64,000 bases of DNA from Bedellia somnulentella (Eukaryota > Arthropoda > Insecta > Lepidoptera > Bedelliidae), in contig OY755187.1 in assembly GCA_963576735.1 (NCBI GenBank), positions 1,984,001 through 2,048,000 on the forward strand, in the 5' to 3' direction. How positions within the stretch are numbered: position 1 is the stretch's first letter; the number at the start of each line of letters is the position of its first letter. Below, one piece after another: positions 18,840-30,054 of the stretch. The notes under the pieces are model-generated. The model did not search any database. It was not told where the DNA came from and worked only from the letters and a program-made list of their open reading frames with translations. Made by a program: the position numbers and the translations under genes.

Positions 18840-20785
18840 CAATATTTCACGTTCCATTACACTATATTTACAATTACTTCTATAACAATAGGGCTTAAAC
18901 TTATATAAATATATGCAAACTAAATAGAACTAAACTAACTAACAAATAACTAACTAAATAAATATATATCTACTAACTTACAAACGATAACTAAACTAAA
19001 CTAAATAACACGTAAAGTTCTCCGAATATCAATTATCACTACAATATTTTTTAGTTTCGAAATGGGTTTTCATAGACAGATGGCGCTATCAAATGAAAAT
19101 TATCGAATTATTTTGAAGTACCTACTACTTACACTGCGCTTTGTAACGCAACCATAGCGCGATTCAGACAGGTACAACGCCATCTATCGAGCGCGCATAC
19201 AATATTTATCGCAATACAATGGAGTTTTAGCTTTATTAATTTAATGAACTTTATGTATTAATTTGTATTAATGATAGTCTATGTATTACATTTATATTAT
19301 TCTTTTCTATTCTATGTATGTATTCATCCAATTGAATAGGTACTTGAACAACGAACAAAGTTAACAATGCAGTCAAAATCCATACATAATGTTCTTGCCA
19401 AACCGCAAATATAAAATTGTTTTCTATGGCATATAATTTTTTAATGTTTTTATAATTTTTCCTTTATATGTGGCTAATGTAATGACCTATCTTGGTGCAA
19501 AATTTGAAGTTTCTAAGTCTGCTAGAAGTACCTTAGATTTTTGATGATCTGTCAGTGAGTCAGTGAGTGACAAAATGGTGTAACTTTGATCGACCGTAAC
19601 TCCTAAACTATTAATTCATTTGGCGTGTAATTTCGAACTTAAGCTTGTTCCAATGCCTACTATTATTCACCGAAAACCTAAACTCCTAGCTTTGTCCACG
19701 TCGAAGATAAAGGGGGGGCGAAACAGCCGCGAAACGCTTCGAGAAAAGATGGTACGGCCGTGCCCGTTTTGCTCGAGACTTGGCAGGGGCACTGCCGTGC
19801 CCCCAGATGTAATATATAATAGCTGTAGACCGCGACTTTGTGCGCGTCAATTTCTGTTATTATGATCGCGATTAATAACTGTTTAAAATAATATATTTTA
19901 AATTACTTTTGTGTAAATGATACTTATAGTTGAATATTCTTGCGGCAGATATACATACTGATTTTCTCCGCTACCCGATCTTGACAACGCGATAAATATA
20001 TATATCGCTGTATGTAAAGCAATCATGACGTAAATCGATTTCAACGTGTTTAAAAGTTTGTTTCTGTGATTTATTAATTGTTAAAAGTTAGAATGTAAAA
20101 AATTAAAACTTACCCAAACCGAATCTCGTAATAAAAAAACAAACGTAAGTTGAATAATAAGGTACCTAATAATTGATACCCGCTTCTAGTACGTATATCC
20201 GATTAAATATATGCCAAAGGAATTACCTTAAAATGACTACAGAAATAAATGAGAAATAAGTAATGGAAAAAATAATATTATAAAGGTAGGTGGGTTCGAT
20301 TCCTATACTGATACTACATAGAACTAATGGGACAAAGTTGAAATTGTGGTTTATGTGTTCATTTCAGAATGTTTGTTGGTGCATTAAATTGAACTGTTTT
20401 TCTAAAAATACTATTATATTAATTACGTTTTATATTAACAAGTAAACCAAAAATAAAATCGTTTAAAGTAAAAAAATATGCCACAAGTAAAATAGCGGCA
20501 AAAACTATACTACAGTTCTATATAGAACTGTTAAGATGAAAGTCGGAAAAATCGAAAGTGCCCCAACAGGTTAAGTTCGTAACTAATGGGATGCACCCGT
20601 GTTTGCTTGTCCTACAAACAAAATAAGGTTTGTTATTCCATTCACCACTACATTTATTGGTTATTAAAAATGAAAATTTACGCTATCAAGGCTTTTCTTG
20701 TAATCATAAATAACGTATTTGGTAGTTAAGACTGTTATGTTTCGAGGAAATAAATTTATGATAAAATACAGTACTAATAATAATG
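18840..20785. other. No gene recognised
   Basis: AT-rich DNA. Near 19040-19200 'agatggcgctatc' and 'caacgccatctatc' form a loose inverted pair. Near 19480-19620 is a stretch ('gatcgaccgtaactcc') that looks transposon-derived but that I cannot place. The 81-aa frame at 19620-19865 has no domain I recognise. Confidence 0.4.
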
Positions 20786-20789
20786 ATGG

Positions 20790-20850
20790 TCTCTACCTAC
20801 CTATATGGGAACTTACGACTTGAGTATTATATTAGGATGTACGTATGTAA
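20790..20850 (+). repeat. LINE-C tail fragment
   Basis: 'ggtctctacctacctatatggg' and 'gacttgagtat' only. Confidence 0.5.
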
Positions 20851-21046
20851 TAATAAAGGACGCATTCTGTATTTTACGTCTGTTGTATAAGTATACTATA
20901 AAAATGGATGAAAAATTTACTTACCATTAGTAGCGTATTCGATTTTTACGTCGCCGTCAATAATATTGGTAACAACACTAAAATACTGAAAGGTCATTGA
21001 CGTTTCATTGTTTACAAAGTTATTTTTTCTAATTGATACAGACTAT

Positions 21047-21325
21047 AAATATACTCACGCCATTAGTTCCCATTGGGGTAGGCAGAGACTATTGATCGCC
21101 ACTTCGTACAATCCTGACAAACCTCTCTAGCTTCGTTTACATCCATCAATCTTTTCATACATGCTCTTTTATTCTTCATACTTCGGACGCCAGCCTTTTT
21201 GAGCACACTCTCAATTTGGTCCAAGTGTGTTCTCCGTGGTCGTCCTCTACTAACATTACCATCCACATTAGCTCTATAGATCCCTTTTACCAATTTTCTA
21301 TCATTCATCATTGAAAACATACATA
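21047..21325 (-). pseudogene. LINE-C 3' fragment with open C-terminus
   Basis: The minus strand keeps an 85-codon frame nearly identical to the C-terminus of the 54290-54762 copy (G-R-P-R-R-T-H-L-D-Q, then K-R-A-C-M-K-R-L), ending in the tail hairpin. 5' truncated, so only an RT C-terminal end. Confidence 0.8.
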
Positions 21326-21479
21326 CATAAAAAATGAGGCGTGAAATCCCAAAAAGGGATAGCTGAAGCTACAACATTTTAAATTCCTTAGCCTAATCAA
21401 TTACTTCCCGCTGTTGCTCCAAGAAGCGAATTAGAATCTTTTAGGCTTATTAATTGATATTTCTGCGATTTTGCTATAG

Positions 21480-21562
21480 ATCAAACTCCCAAAAGTGACT
21501 GACGCGTTTCTCATTCTAAGACTCTGTTTACCCCTTTTACTGATTTATAGCCGAGATTATAT
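21480..21562 (+). repeat. SINE-B 3' fragment
   Basis: Diverged 'ccaaaagtgactgacg' to 'gatttatagccgagattata'. Confidence 0.6.
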
Positions 21563-21566
21563 TTTG

Positions 21567-21841
21567 TGCCGTGTAGTGCCGGCTTAGAGTGCCGTGTAAT
21601 TCCGGCTTAGAATGTCACTACCCCTTTTTACCCTAGGGTGTCGTAAGAGGCGACTAACGATATGGGGCTTTTTAAGTGGTTTTTTGGCGATGTGGTTGGA
21701 GACCCATCACCAACGATACTTTATTTCTACCATCTTGTCCCCTATCAACTTCCAAATGTGGCTGAGAAATTTCTAGCTCCGAAGCTCTGGTTACCCTTTT
21801 TGGGGATTTTTGGCTGTGTATATATATAGTATGTATATATG
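21567..21841 (+). repeat. SINE-B copy with duplicated head
   Basis: The first about 25 bases occur twice ('gccgtgtagtgccggcttag' then 'gccgtgtaattccggcttag'). The rest is full length with a CCC-TTTTT-GGG type tail hairpin. Confidence 0.8.
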
Positions 21842-21914
21842 TAAAATTGGCAGAAGTGGCCGGACATCCGTACAACCAAAAATATATTATATACATAACT
21901 CAACTCTTAATAAA

Positions 21915-21978
21915 AAAGTGGCTAAAATTCCCGGAGATCTACCCACCTCCTATTTAGATTATAGCCGTGAGTATTAGA
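21915..21978 (+). repeat. SINE-B tail fragment
   Basis: 'aaaaagtggctaaaattccc' to 'tatagccgtgagta'. Confidence 0.5.
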
Positions 21979-22274
21979 TAGGTTCTAATAAAATCTAGTA
22001 AACAAGTTGTAAATAGTAACAAAGTAAAATATCAAACTGTTAAATTGGCTCATCCGATCTCATTAGTATGCAAATATTACGCACGCATGCTCATTTACAT
22101 AATTATATTAAAAGGCAGATGTTTATATTACAACCTAACAAAACATTAAGAAAAAGCTAAATTTATAAGAGTAAATAGAACAGAAAATATAGGTAATTTA
22201 AAAATGGTCCACATACTGTCAAAGCTAAATGGAAATATTGGGGAGAATCTCTTATTGCGAGGCTAAATATGCTA

Positions 22275-22430
22275 CGAGTATAGGGCGTTTTTTAGAGGTT
22301 TTTGGGCGATGCGGTTGGAAACCCATCACCAACGATACTTAATTTATTTCATTACAATCTTGTCCCCTATCAACTTCCAAATGTGGCTGACTAGTTTCCA
22401 GCTCTGAAGCTCCGGCTACCCCTTTTTAAC
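22275..22430 (+). repeat. SINE-B middle fragment
   Basis: 'gtttttgggcgatgcggttgg' to 'ctccggctacccc'. Both ends missing. Confidence 0.75.
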
Positions 22431-22478
22431 ACGCTTATTAACGCGCTTATATTAGTTTCACCTGTATTTATGTATGTA

Positions 22479-22872
22479 AGCAACCGTGATGGCCCAGTGG
22501 GTAGAACACTCGGTTATCGTGCAAACGACTAGTGCTCAAATCCTGGGTCGGGCCTACACCAATTTGTCTTTTCTAAAGACATATCTGTGGTTAATTTATC
22601 ATGGTTGTTAACGGTGAGGGAAAACATCGTGAGGAAACCCACATGGCTGAGTTGTACTTAGTCATGTGACAGTGTATTCGTACAAAAACGGCGATAGGCC
22701 TGCCCCCTATCACGTGAGTACACTGTCCATGCAAAACGTGGGTACTCTGAACACCAGGTGACAAAGTCACGTGATGTTCAAAAGTATTAGTACCTCTGCC
22801 AACCCCTTCGGGGATATTCGGCGTGAACGTTTATGTTATTATGTTATGTTATATTATGTATGTATGTATGTA
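22479..22872 (+). repeat. SINE-A copy, full length
   Basis: Best reference copy. tRNA-like head with A box 'tggcccagtgggtagaac' and B box 'gctcaaatcc', core 'acatcgtgaggaaaccc', CCCC-TTC-GGGG hairpin and (ttatg)n tail. Confidence 0.9.
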
Positions 22873-22879
22873 ACCGACT

Positions 22880-23620
22880 CCTTTTAACTAGGGTCGCCAG
22901 GATTAAATAATTTCAAATGATTCAGTACTAAAAAGTTAAAAATAAATATAGTTAAAAAACTAAAAAACACGCTTTTAAATAAAGCGTGGGTTGCTCGAGA
23001 GACGAAAAGAAAAATATGGCACAGTGCGCCCCACGCTTTTTCACAATAGTACCAGTATTTTTTGTTCATTACCGTTTTCAGCTTATATTAGGAAATATTT
23101 TTCACTTTTTAGTTTGATGTGCACTAAAAGTGTGTTCTTTAGTTTTTTTAAATTATATTTTAGGATTTCTGACCGTGAGTATTATGTATGTCTGTAAATA
23201 AACTAGACTTTTGACAATATATCTTTGACAATAGGCTCGTTCAGAAATTTTAACATCACGGAAAAATCTCCACTTGATGTTCAGTAGAAAAAGAAGAATT
23301 GATATCTATTTGATTTACTCAAAATCTGTTTGAATTTCTTTTCCCCTTTCATAATCAAACTCACTAATTGTAAATATCCTAAAGACATAAGTACATATGT
23401 ATACTAATCCCGGAAAGAAATTACCAATTAAATTAAATTTCAAGTTTCAAGATTTCATTCACAGGACATATTAGCTTGCCTATTGCAGCATGGTGCACCT
23501 AATAGGTTTTGCGCATTAAAACTCTTATGTGAAAGGCAATAGAAGTGTTGTTCGATTCCAAATGCACTTAAGCCATTTTGTTTCCCGTTTGAACGCTGTG
23601 AATCCTGAAACCATAAAAAG
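22880..23620. other. No gene recognised
   Basis: AT-rich spacer with only short chance frames. Confidence 0.4.
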
Positions 23621-23627
23621 TACTAGG

Positions 23628-23776
23628 TTGCCGTGTAGAGCCGGCTTAGGATGTCACTTCCCCTTCCTACCCATGGGTGTGGTAAGAGGTGACTAAGGGT
23701 ATGGGGCTTTTTAAGTCGTCTCTAGGCTATGCGGTTGGAAACCCATCACCATCGATATTTCAATTCTACCATGGTG
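23628..23776 (+). repeat. SINE-B copy, 3' truncated
   Basis: Head and middle ('gccgtgtagagccggcttag' to 'aacccatcacc'). Confidence 0.75.
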
Positions 23777-24136
23777 TTTTAAAAATACTCCGCAACAAAA
23801 TTTAAACGCGAGGATGAAGTGCAAGACAAGATGGACTGACTGACTCAGCATCAATGCTCAGCCGAAACTACGAAAAACACCTTTTTTCTCATCGAATGAC
23901 AGAGACCCTCAACGGGTCAGTTAAATATTTCAGTTTGACGTCGTGAAAGTCTACACTATTCACAGTACGAAGTCTGTTGGGTCAGCTGGTATTCTTATAT
24001 ACACTTAATCCGACTACAGACTTAAGAAATTGATCAATCGTTTGGTAGTGTGAATATAGTATTCAAAAATAAGATCGTGACACTTCTTTTCTGTATAATA
24101 TAAACTAACTATAACAGTACAAAATCGTATAGTGTA

Positions 24137-24376
24137 CCTGTGTAGTGTCGGCTTAAAATAGTACTACCCTATTTCTTCCCGTAGTACACCCACGTAGAGA
24201 CAACTAAGGATATTTGAGCTTTATAGTGGAGTTTTGGGCGATGCTGTTAAAGAACTATCACCAACAACCTTTATTTTTCAATTTTTTTCCCCCCCTAAAT
24301 TCCAGAAGTGGCTGAGGAGTTTCTAATACCATAGCTCTGACTACCCTTTCTAGGGATTTATAGCCGGGAAATAAGT
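24137..24376 (+). repeat. SINE-B copy
   Basis: Diverged full-length copy ending 'ttatagccgggaaataagta'. Confidence 0.75.
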
Positions 24377-24448
24377 ATTTTAAAATCGTATAGTCCTTTG
24401 GCGCCGCAAATTTTAGAAAAAAGTATATTTGGTTCACTTGTTAATTTA

Positions 24449-24929
24449 CCAATCAAGATAGCTCAATGGTTAGAAGATGCGCTTATCATGCAGAGTAGCG
24501 GCGACACAGTTCGATCCCCGAGTCGGATCTTAAACAACGTGTCTTTTCTAAAGTCATATGTGTGGTTAATTTATACATACATACATACACTGACGGCTAT
24601 AAATCCCTTAACGGGGTAGCCAGAGCTTTGGAATAAGAAATTCTTCAGCCACTTTTTGAAGTTGATTGGGGAAAAGATGGTAAGATATATTTTTAAGTGG
24701 TTAGTTTATTTTAGTTCTTAACGGTGAGGGAAAACATCGTGAGGGTTTCAACTGTGATTTTGTGTGTGACTGTGAGCTAAGCTGTACTAAGTTATGTACA
24801 GTGTATTCATACAAAATTGGGTACTGGGTACTCTGAAAATCTGGTGACAATATCACGTGTCACGTGATTTTCAGAAGTATTAGTACCTCTGCCATCCCCT
24901 TCAGATATATGCAATGTGAACGTGTTTGA
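24449..24929 (+). repeat. SINE-A copy with a third head type, split by SINE-B
   Basis: The head reads 'agatagctcaatggttagaa', then 'cagttcgatccccgagtcgg', a tRNA-like A and B box unlike the usual SINE-A head. The body is interrupted at about 24573-24695 by a minus-strand SINE-B and resumes at 'tggttagtttattttag'. Confidence 0.75.
24573..24695 (-). repeat. SINE-B copy nested in SINE-A
   Basis: Tail and half the body on the minus strand, inserted in the 'gtggttaatttat' segment of SINE-A. Confidence 0.8.
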
Positions 24930-25187
24930 TAATAATTTACCTTAAGATTAGGAAAACTCAAATTGATAACGTTGAATGTGATCCTCGAAACTATTAGCAT
25001 CTACAACTGCAGTTCTAAATCGATAGCCATAAACCGGACAGTCTATATTCTCACAGCTTAGTTGAGTAAACACTTACCAGCAGCCGGGTAGGCGCCAAAC
25101 GTGTGAAGGGTTGAAAATTACGTCATTGACAATTAAATAGGAATTTAATTGCCTGCACTCTACAGTTTTGTGGATACTTTTCTGTTT

Positions 25188-25294
25188 GCTGTGTAGTTTC
25201 GGCTTAGAATAGCACTACCCCATTTCTTCCGGCTCTCTGGCTACCACTTCTAGGGATTTATAGCCGTGAGTATATGTATGTATGTATGTATGTA
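25188..25294 (+). repeat. SINE-B copy with internal deletion
   Basis: Head ('gctgtgtagtttcggcttag') joined directly to the tail ('ctctctggctaccacttcta'), with the middle 150 or so bases missing. Confidence 0.8.
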
Positions 25295-25390
25295 GATCGC
25301 TTTATATGTCTGTTTCATGACACCAATAAACCTACAGTAAAGAAACAAAAAAATACTAATAGACCAAACATTTTAAAGCAATTAACGTTG

Positions 25391-25532
25391 ACACGGTAGC
25401 TCAATTGGCAGAGCGTGGGGCATATACCCGAGGTCGCGGGTTCGATTCCCGCCTGAGTCGAAATTTTTCTTTCCTTTATTTATTCTTTATTTATTAGTAA
25501 TAACATGAGGTTTTCATGAACAAAAAGATTTG
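25391..25532 (+). mobile_element. tRNA-like retroposon with 14-bp target duplication
   Basis: A 70-base tRNA-like sequence (25390-25460) with perfect pol III boxes: A 'tagctcaattgg' and B 'ggttcgattcc'. D and T stems are perfect, the acceptor stem pairs 6 of 7 counting one G-T, and a T run follows. The anticodon arm is irregular: about 20 nt instead of 21-22 between D and T arms, with no T33. So I do not call a working tRNA gene. About 70 bases of AT-rich sequence follow. The unit is flanked by 'agcaattaacgttg' at 25377-25390 and 25533-25546, a target duplication typical of LINE-driven retroposition. Confidence 0.8.
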
Positions 25533-25632
25533 AGCAATTAACGTTGTCAGGACAAGGATTCCTATTGTTTGTAACTTTAACTTTTAATATTTTACCCAAC
25601 GATCTATTATGATGATCTATTATTATTAGTTA

Positions 25633-25766
25633 CACCATCCCCAACAATCTTTATTTTACCATCTTTTCCCCACTTAACTTCCCAAAAGTGGCTGAGGAAT
25701 TTCTAATTCCTTAGCTCTGGCTACCCCTACTAGAGATTTATAGCCGTGAGAATATGTATTTATGTA
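25633..25766 (+). repeat. SINE-B copy, 5' truncated
   Basis: 'caccatccccaacaatcttt' to 'gccgtgagaatatgtatt'. Confidence 0.8.
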
Positions 25767-26183
25767 TTAGTTACAGTTTACTACTTTCCTAAGTTTACAG
25801 GGCTTTACCCTTTTTAGGGAGAAGGCTTTATATGGTTTTTGTAAATTGTATCCATGTTTAATAAATTATCTTTCTTTTTGTTGTTGTATGTGTTTTTGTC
25901 TCCTAACTTTTATGATTGTCTCAAGAGTAACCTTTCGAGCTCGAATGCGCCCCAGGCTACCAATTTCCTCCAAACACAACCTTTATGAAAGATACATCGT
26001 TTCACCTGCTTTTCACGTAACTGACACTTTGGAAATGTAAATCAAGTTAGGGTCAGAAGCGTACTAATTAATTGAGTTTATTAGAATAACGTTTGACCAC
26101 AGCTCTGATTTGACTAAATTATATACTAAAATAACTAAATTTCTTTCTGAATTGACTCTTCGTTTCTTGTATTTTTTTTATAT

Positions 26184-26410
26184 AGTCGGGCTCTACCCAA
26201 TTTCTGCTCGTGGGTATTCGTAAGAGGCGACTAAGGGTGTTGGGACGTTTTAAGTGATATTTGGGCGATGCCGCTGGAGACCCATCACCAAGAACCTTTA
26301 TTTTACATTCTTTTCCTTACTCATCTACAAAAAATGGCTAGGTAAATTATTTTTCTGAAGCCTTGGCCCCTTTTATGGATTTATAGTCGTGAGTATATGT
26401 ATGTAATGTA
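26184..26410 (+). repeat. SINE-B copy
   Basis: Near full length, diverged; only the first bases of the head are lost. Confidence 0.75.
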
Positions 26411-26540
26411 TTATGTTTAGGTTTTTATTGAGGCTTGTATTTGATAGGTGATGTTCGTGCTTGTATGTTCTTTTATTGTTTTCTTTTTATTTTTTACAAT
26501 ATGATATGAAATATGACGTTGCAAGTAGGTTAATACAAAA

Positions 26541-26788
26541 TACATACATACATATGCTCACGGCTATAAATCCCTTAACGGGGTAGCCAGAGCTTTGGAA
26601 TGATAAATTCCTCAGCCACTTTTGGAAGTTGATTGGGGAAAAGATGGTAAAAATATATGTTTTTGTTGACGGGTTTCCAATTACATCGCCCAAAAATCAC
26701 TTGAAAAGCCCCTATACCCTTAGTCGCCTCTTACGTACACGCACCGGAAGAAATGGGGTAGTCCTATTCTAAGCCGACACTACACAGT
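26541..26788 (-). repeat. SINE-B copy, full length
   Basis: Minus strand, (catA)n tail to 'ctaagccgacactacacag'. Tail hairpin variant CCC-GTTAA-GGG. Confidence 0.85.
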
Positions 26789-26890
26789 ACCCATATATTT
26801 GCCCACCATAAAGAACTTGACTGAATATAGAAGAAACCAAGAACTCTTAGTAAAGTCTCTAGTAGACTAAACTCGTGTTGCTTGAACAAG

Positions 26891-26962
26891 TTGTGAAGTG
26901 TCGGCTAAGGATAGCACTAACCCATGTGTGTTGTTAAAGGCATCTAAGAGTGATGGGGATTT
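26891..26962 (+). repeat. SINE-B head fragment
   Basis: 'tgtgaagtgtcggctaagg' plus about 50 bases. Confidence 0.6.
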
Positions 26963-26982
26963 TTAAATTTATACAACTTCCT

Positions 26983-27937
26983 AAAAAGAAAAACAAAAAC
27001 TTCAAATTAAAAACTAAACAGAAAAATTAAATATTATTATTTTTTATTTAAAAAAGAACCGCCTTCAAATGTACAACTCTATTCAACTTCTTCTTTTTGA
27101 AGTCGGTGCCAAACCAATTTTCATGACAAAGAAGAACGAATATTAGTGGCCCGCCCAAGTTGAGTAAGTTCTCCACCCCATCAGCGTATGTCATCCTTAT
27201 AAACCTTCCTTTTTAATCAATTAATAAAAAAAATCGCATCAAAATTCATTTAGTAGTTTTACAGATTAAAGTATACATAAGGATGTCCCTATATCCCAGA
27301 CAGGGAGAGAGAAAGCGACTTTGTTTTATACTATGTAGTGATTTAGATTCTCGATCGTCTTTTTACAAAGTGTTAGAAGTATTGGTTGTGCCAACTCGGT
27401 GCATGCATGTCTCTGTCGAATTGTTAATTCCGTTAGTTTGAAATCTGATAATCTTACATAACCTAACCTAACGTTAGTTTACTATCTCGCTATCTATCTA
27501 AAATTATAATTTACTAGTATTTACAGTTTTACGGTGACATGTATATTATGATAATTTCTTTGAGGAGTGCGACGCATGCACACCAGGCTAAGCACCGCTC
27601 ACTGTCCCCCAATTCCATCCTTTATAAAGCGACGTCGTTGCGAGCGGATGAAATTTCTTGATTTTTGAGCGCGATTGTGTTACCTACTGTTGTTGAGGCA
27701 CTATCGATTGATTTATTATTCGTATGGTTTTCTCTATGTAGCAATTTTCATTTTGGATTTGTCTGTTTGGCACCGACTTCAAAAAGAAGAAGTTGAATAG
27801 AGTTGTACATAATAAAATAAATAAAAATTATTTTATACTTTTCAGTTGGATTTTTGAAGGCGGTTCTTTTTTAAATAAAAAATAATAATATTTAATTTTT
27901 CTGTTTAGTTTTTAATTTGAAGTTTTTGTTTTTCTTT
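26983..27937. repeat. Foldback-like element with arms of 130-170 bp
   Basis: The left arm (26983-27114) and right arm (27765-27937) are inverted: 'aagaaccgcc', 'gtacaactctattcaacttc' and 'gaagtcggtgcc' occur on both in mirrored order. The right arm has about 40 extra bases. The spacer of about 650 bases contains 'cagacagggagagagaaagcgactttg'-type transposon sequence but no coding frame. Either one foldback transposon or two LINE-type 3' ends in opposite orientation. Confidence 0.7.
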
Positions 27938-28203
27938 TTTATTTTATACTTTTTAGTGATAAGTTCTTAAATCACTCTGAGTTTTTTTAGTGAATTAGTG
28001 ATAGTTTTTTAGAGATAAGTTTTACTGTCCGTTTATTTTATAGTTTTTTTAAGAGTTAGTTATAATACTTGTTATTATGACTTTAGCTTACTTGTTACTA
28101 TTTTGTTTACCTGCGGGCCTAGATAGAAAATCAAAGGATGCTTTAAGGAAAAGTCGCGTAAGGGAGAACGAAACACCCATCGAAAAAAAACAATGACTTC
28201 AGC

Positions 28204-28334
28204 AGGGCAAGCACGAGCCGTATTTAAACTAGTTATCGCGTGGGATAAAGCAGCCATCTTTTACGCACTTACTTAGTATCGTATACTGCCATCTCATTCT
28301 AACCGTTATCGTGTCGATAACTCGTGCTTGCCCT
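28204..28334. mobile_element. MITE-F copy 2
   Basis: 131 bases with the same perfect 14-bp inverted ends as 10318-10457. TTCAG occurs at both outer sides, a possible short target duplication. Confidence 0.85.
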
Positions 28335-28676
28335 TCAGAATGAGAGACATCGTCAGCGTGCTGCTCTTGCTGCCGAAACAGATGATGGCTTTAAGTGATA
28401 TAGATTCAAAGAAATTCCTTAACCATCCCCATGACGAAAGAGCCTTGATTGAAATGACCAGGATGAAAAACATGATGTTGCAATATATATTTTTTTCTTC
28501 AATATAATTAAGAGTAATTTATTCATGTTTTTATATACTTTTTTGTTTAATAATTTAGTAACTCTGTTTATTGCTAATAAAAAAACTTTATTAACATATA
28601 TTGATAAATCTCTGTCTAGTATTGATAACTTTACATACATACTTATATTTCAAACTAAGAAACCTCCTTTTTTTCG

Positions 28677-29545
28677 AGTCGGTTAAAGAACTTAAACCTT
28701 CTCCTGAATGTAATAACATAAACTGATAACTCTTTGTCTAATAATAACTAAGAACCTTCAAACTTACATACATACTTATAGGCGAAACTCAGAAACTCCT
28801 TTTTTCAGACGGTTAGATCACTAATACCTTGTCCTGAAAGTAACAAGTAGTTTTCTGAAAATCGCATCCAAATAGCTTAAGCGAAACGCGAGATAATCGC
28901 CTACCAACATAAATACATGCAGGTTAAACACAGAACCTCCTTTCTTTTAGAGTCGGTTAAATCACTTAACCAATCTTCTAAATGTATCGAATACTTTTCT
29001 GAAAACCGCATCCAAATAGCTTAAGCCAAACGTGAGATAATCGCGGACCAACTGACATACATACAGGTCAAACACAGAACCTCCTTTCTTTTTTTGGTCG
29101 GTTAAGGCACTAAAACCTTCTCCTAAATGTAACTAATACTTTTCTGAAAACCGCATCCAAATAGCTTAAGCCAAACGTGAGATAATCGCGGACCAACAGA
29201 CATACATACAGGTCAAACACAGAACCTCCTTTCTTTTTTTGGTCGGTTAAGGCACTAAAACCTTCTCCTAAATGTAACGAATACTGTTCTGAAAACCGCA
29301 TCCAAATAGCTTAAGCCAAACGTGAGATAATCGCGGACCAACAGACATACATACATGTCAAACACAGAACCTCCTTTCTTTTTTTGGTCGGTTAAGGCAC
29401 TAAAACCTTCTCCTAAATGTAACAAATACTGTTCTGAAAACCGCATCCAAATAGCTTAAGCCAAACTCGAGATAATCGCGGACAATTATACATACATACA
29501 TACAAACAATCAAACTGAGAACCTCCTTTTTTGAAGTCGGTTAAA
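28677..29545. repeat. Tandem repeat of about 145 bp, six units
   Basis: 'gtcggttaa' marks unit starts near 28677, 28806, 28951, 29096, 29241, 29386 and 29538. The middle units are exactly 145 bases apart and nearly identical; the outer ones are diverged. Each contains 'gagataatcgcggaccaac', 'catacatacaggtcaaacac' and 'agaacctcct', resembling the 3' end of a LINE. Not CRISPR: no unique spacers, and eukaryotic context. Confidence 0.85.
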
Positions 29546-29876
29546 AATGCAGCTTTATCTTTAAAAAATATATATGTATAATATGTATGTATGTAGTATA
29601 TGTATATATGGGTTGTGAGGTGAAGTGTTAATAAGATAACGAGCAAATTTTTTATTCAACGTTTCAAGATTCCAGGATAACACTAATTAAGTTCGATTGG
29701 CAATACTGTTAAGTGGCTTTTAAGCTATTGTCTGTTACTTGAATTGCAGTTAAGTTATCACTCTCAAGTAAATAACATAAGTAAAGTAACACGCACTTCA
29801 GTCGTTAGTTTTATGTTGTGCTATGCAGTTCTATTGTGCATGTTGAGTAAGGGGATTATTATTTATTTAAATGTAG

Positions 29877-29921
29877 CGGTGTAGTGTTGGCTTAGAATAA
29901 CACTAATCCATGTTTTCCGCA
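29877..29921 (+). repeat. SINE-B head fragment
   Basis: 'gcggtgtagtgttggcttag' and a few following bases. Confidence 0.6.
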
Positions 29922-29947
29922 GGTTTTTCTGACATACATATACATAA

Positions 29948-30003
29948 CATAAACATACATAAACGTTCACGCCGAATATCCCCGAAGGGGTTGGCAGAGA
30001 TAA
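29948..30003 (-). repeat. SINE-A tail fragment before the channel start codon
   Basis: Only the 3' end ('aacgttcacgccgaatat', CCCC-GAA-GGGG), ending about 50 bases before the channel's ATG at 30055. Confidence 0.75.
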
Positions 30004-30054
30004 AGATGTTGCTAACCCAATTTTTTATTATCTTATAAAACTATTCCTTCAGCA

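Noticed and set aside
19620..19865. 81-aa plus-strand frame
   Set aside because: No domain, no splice partners, AT-rich transposon-like surroundings.
25390..25460. A functional tRNA gene
   Set aside because: The pol III boxes and T arm are perfect, but the anticodon arm is short and lacks T33, and the unit is flanked by a target duplication, so I call it a tRNA-derived retroposon.
28677..29545. CRISPR-like array
   Set aside because: Units are 145 bp, contiguous and without unique spacers, in an insect genome; it is a tandem repeat.
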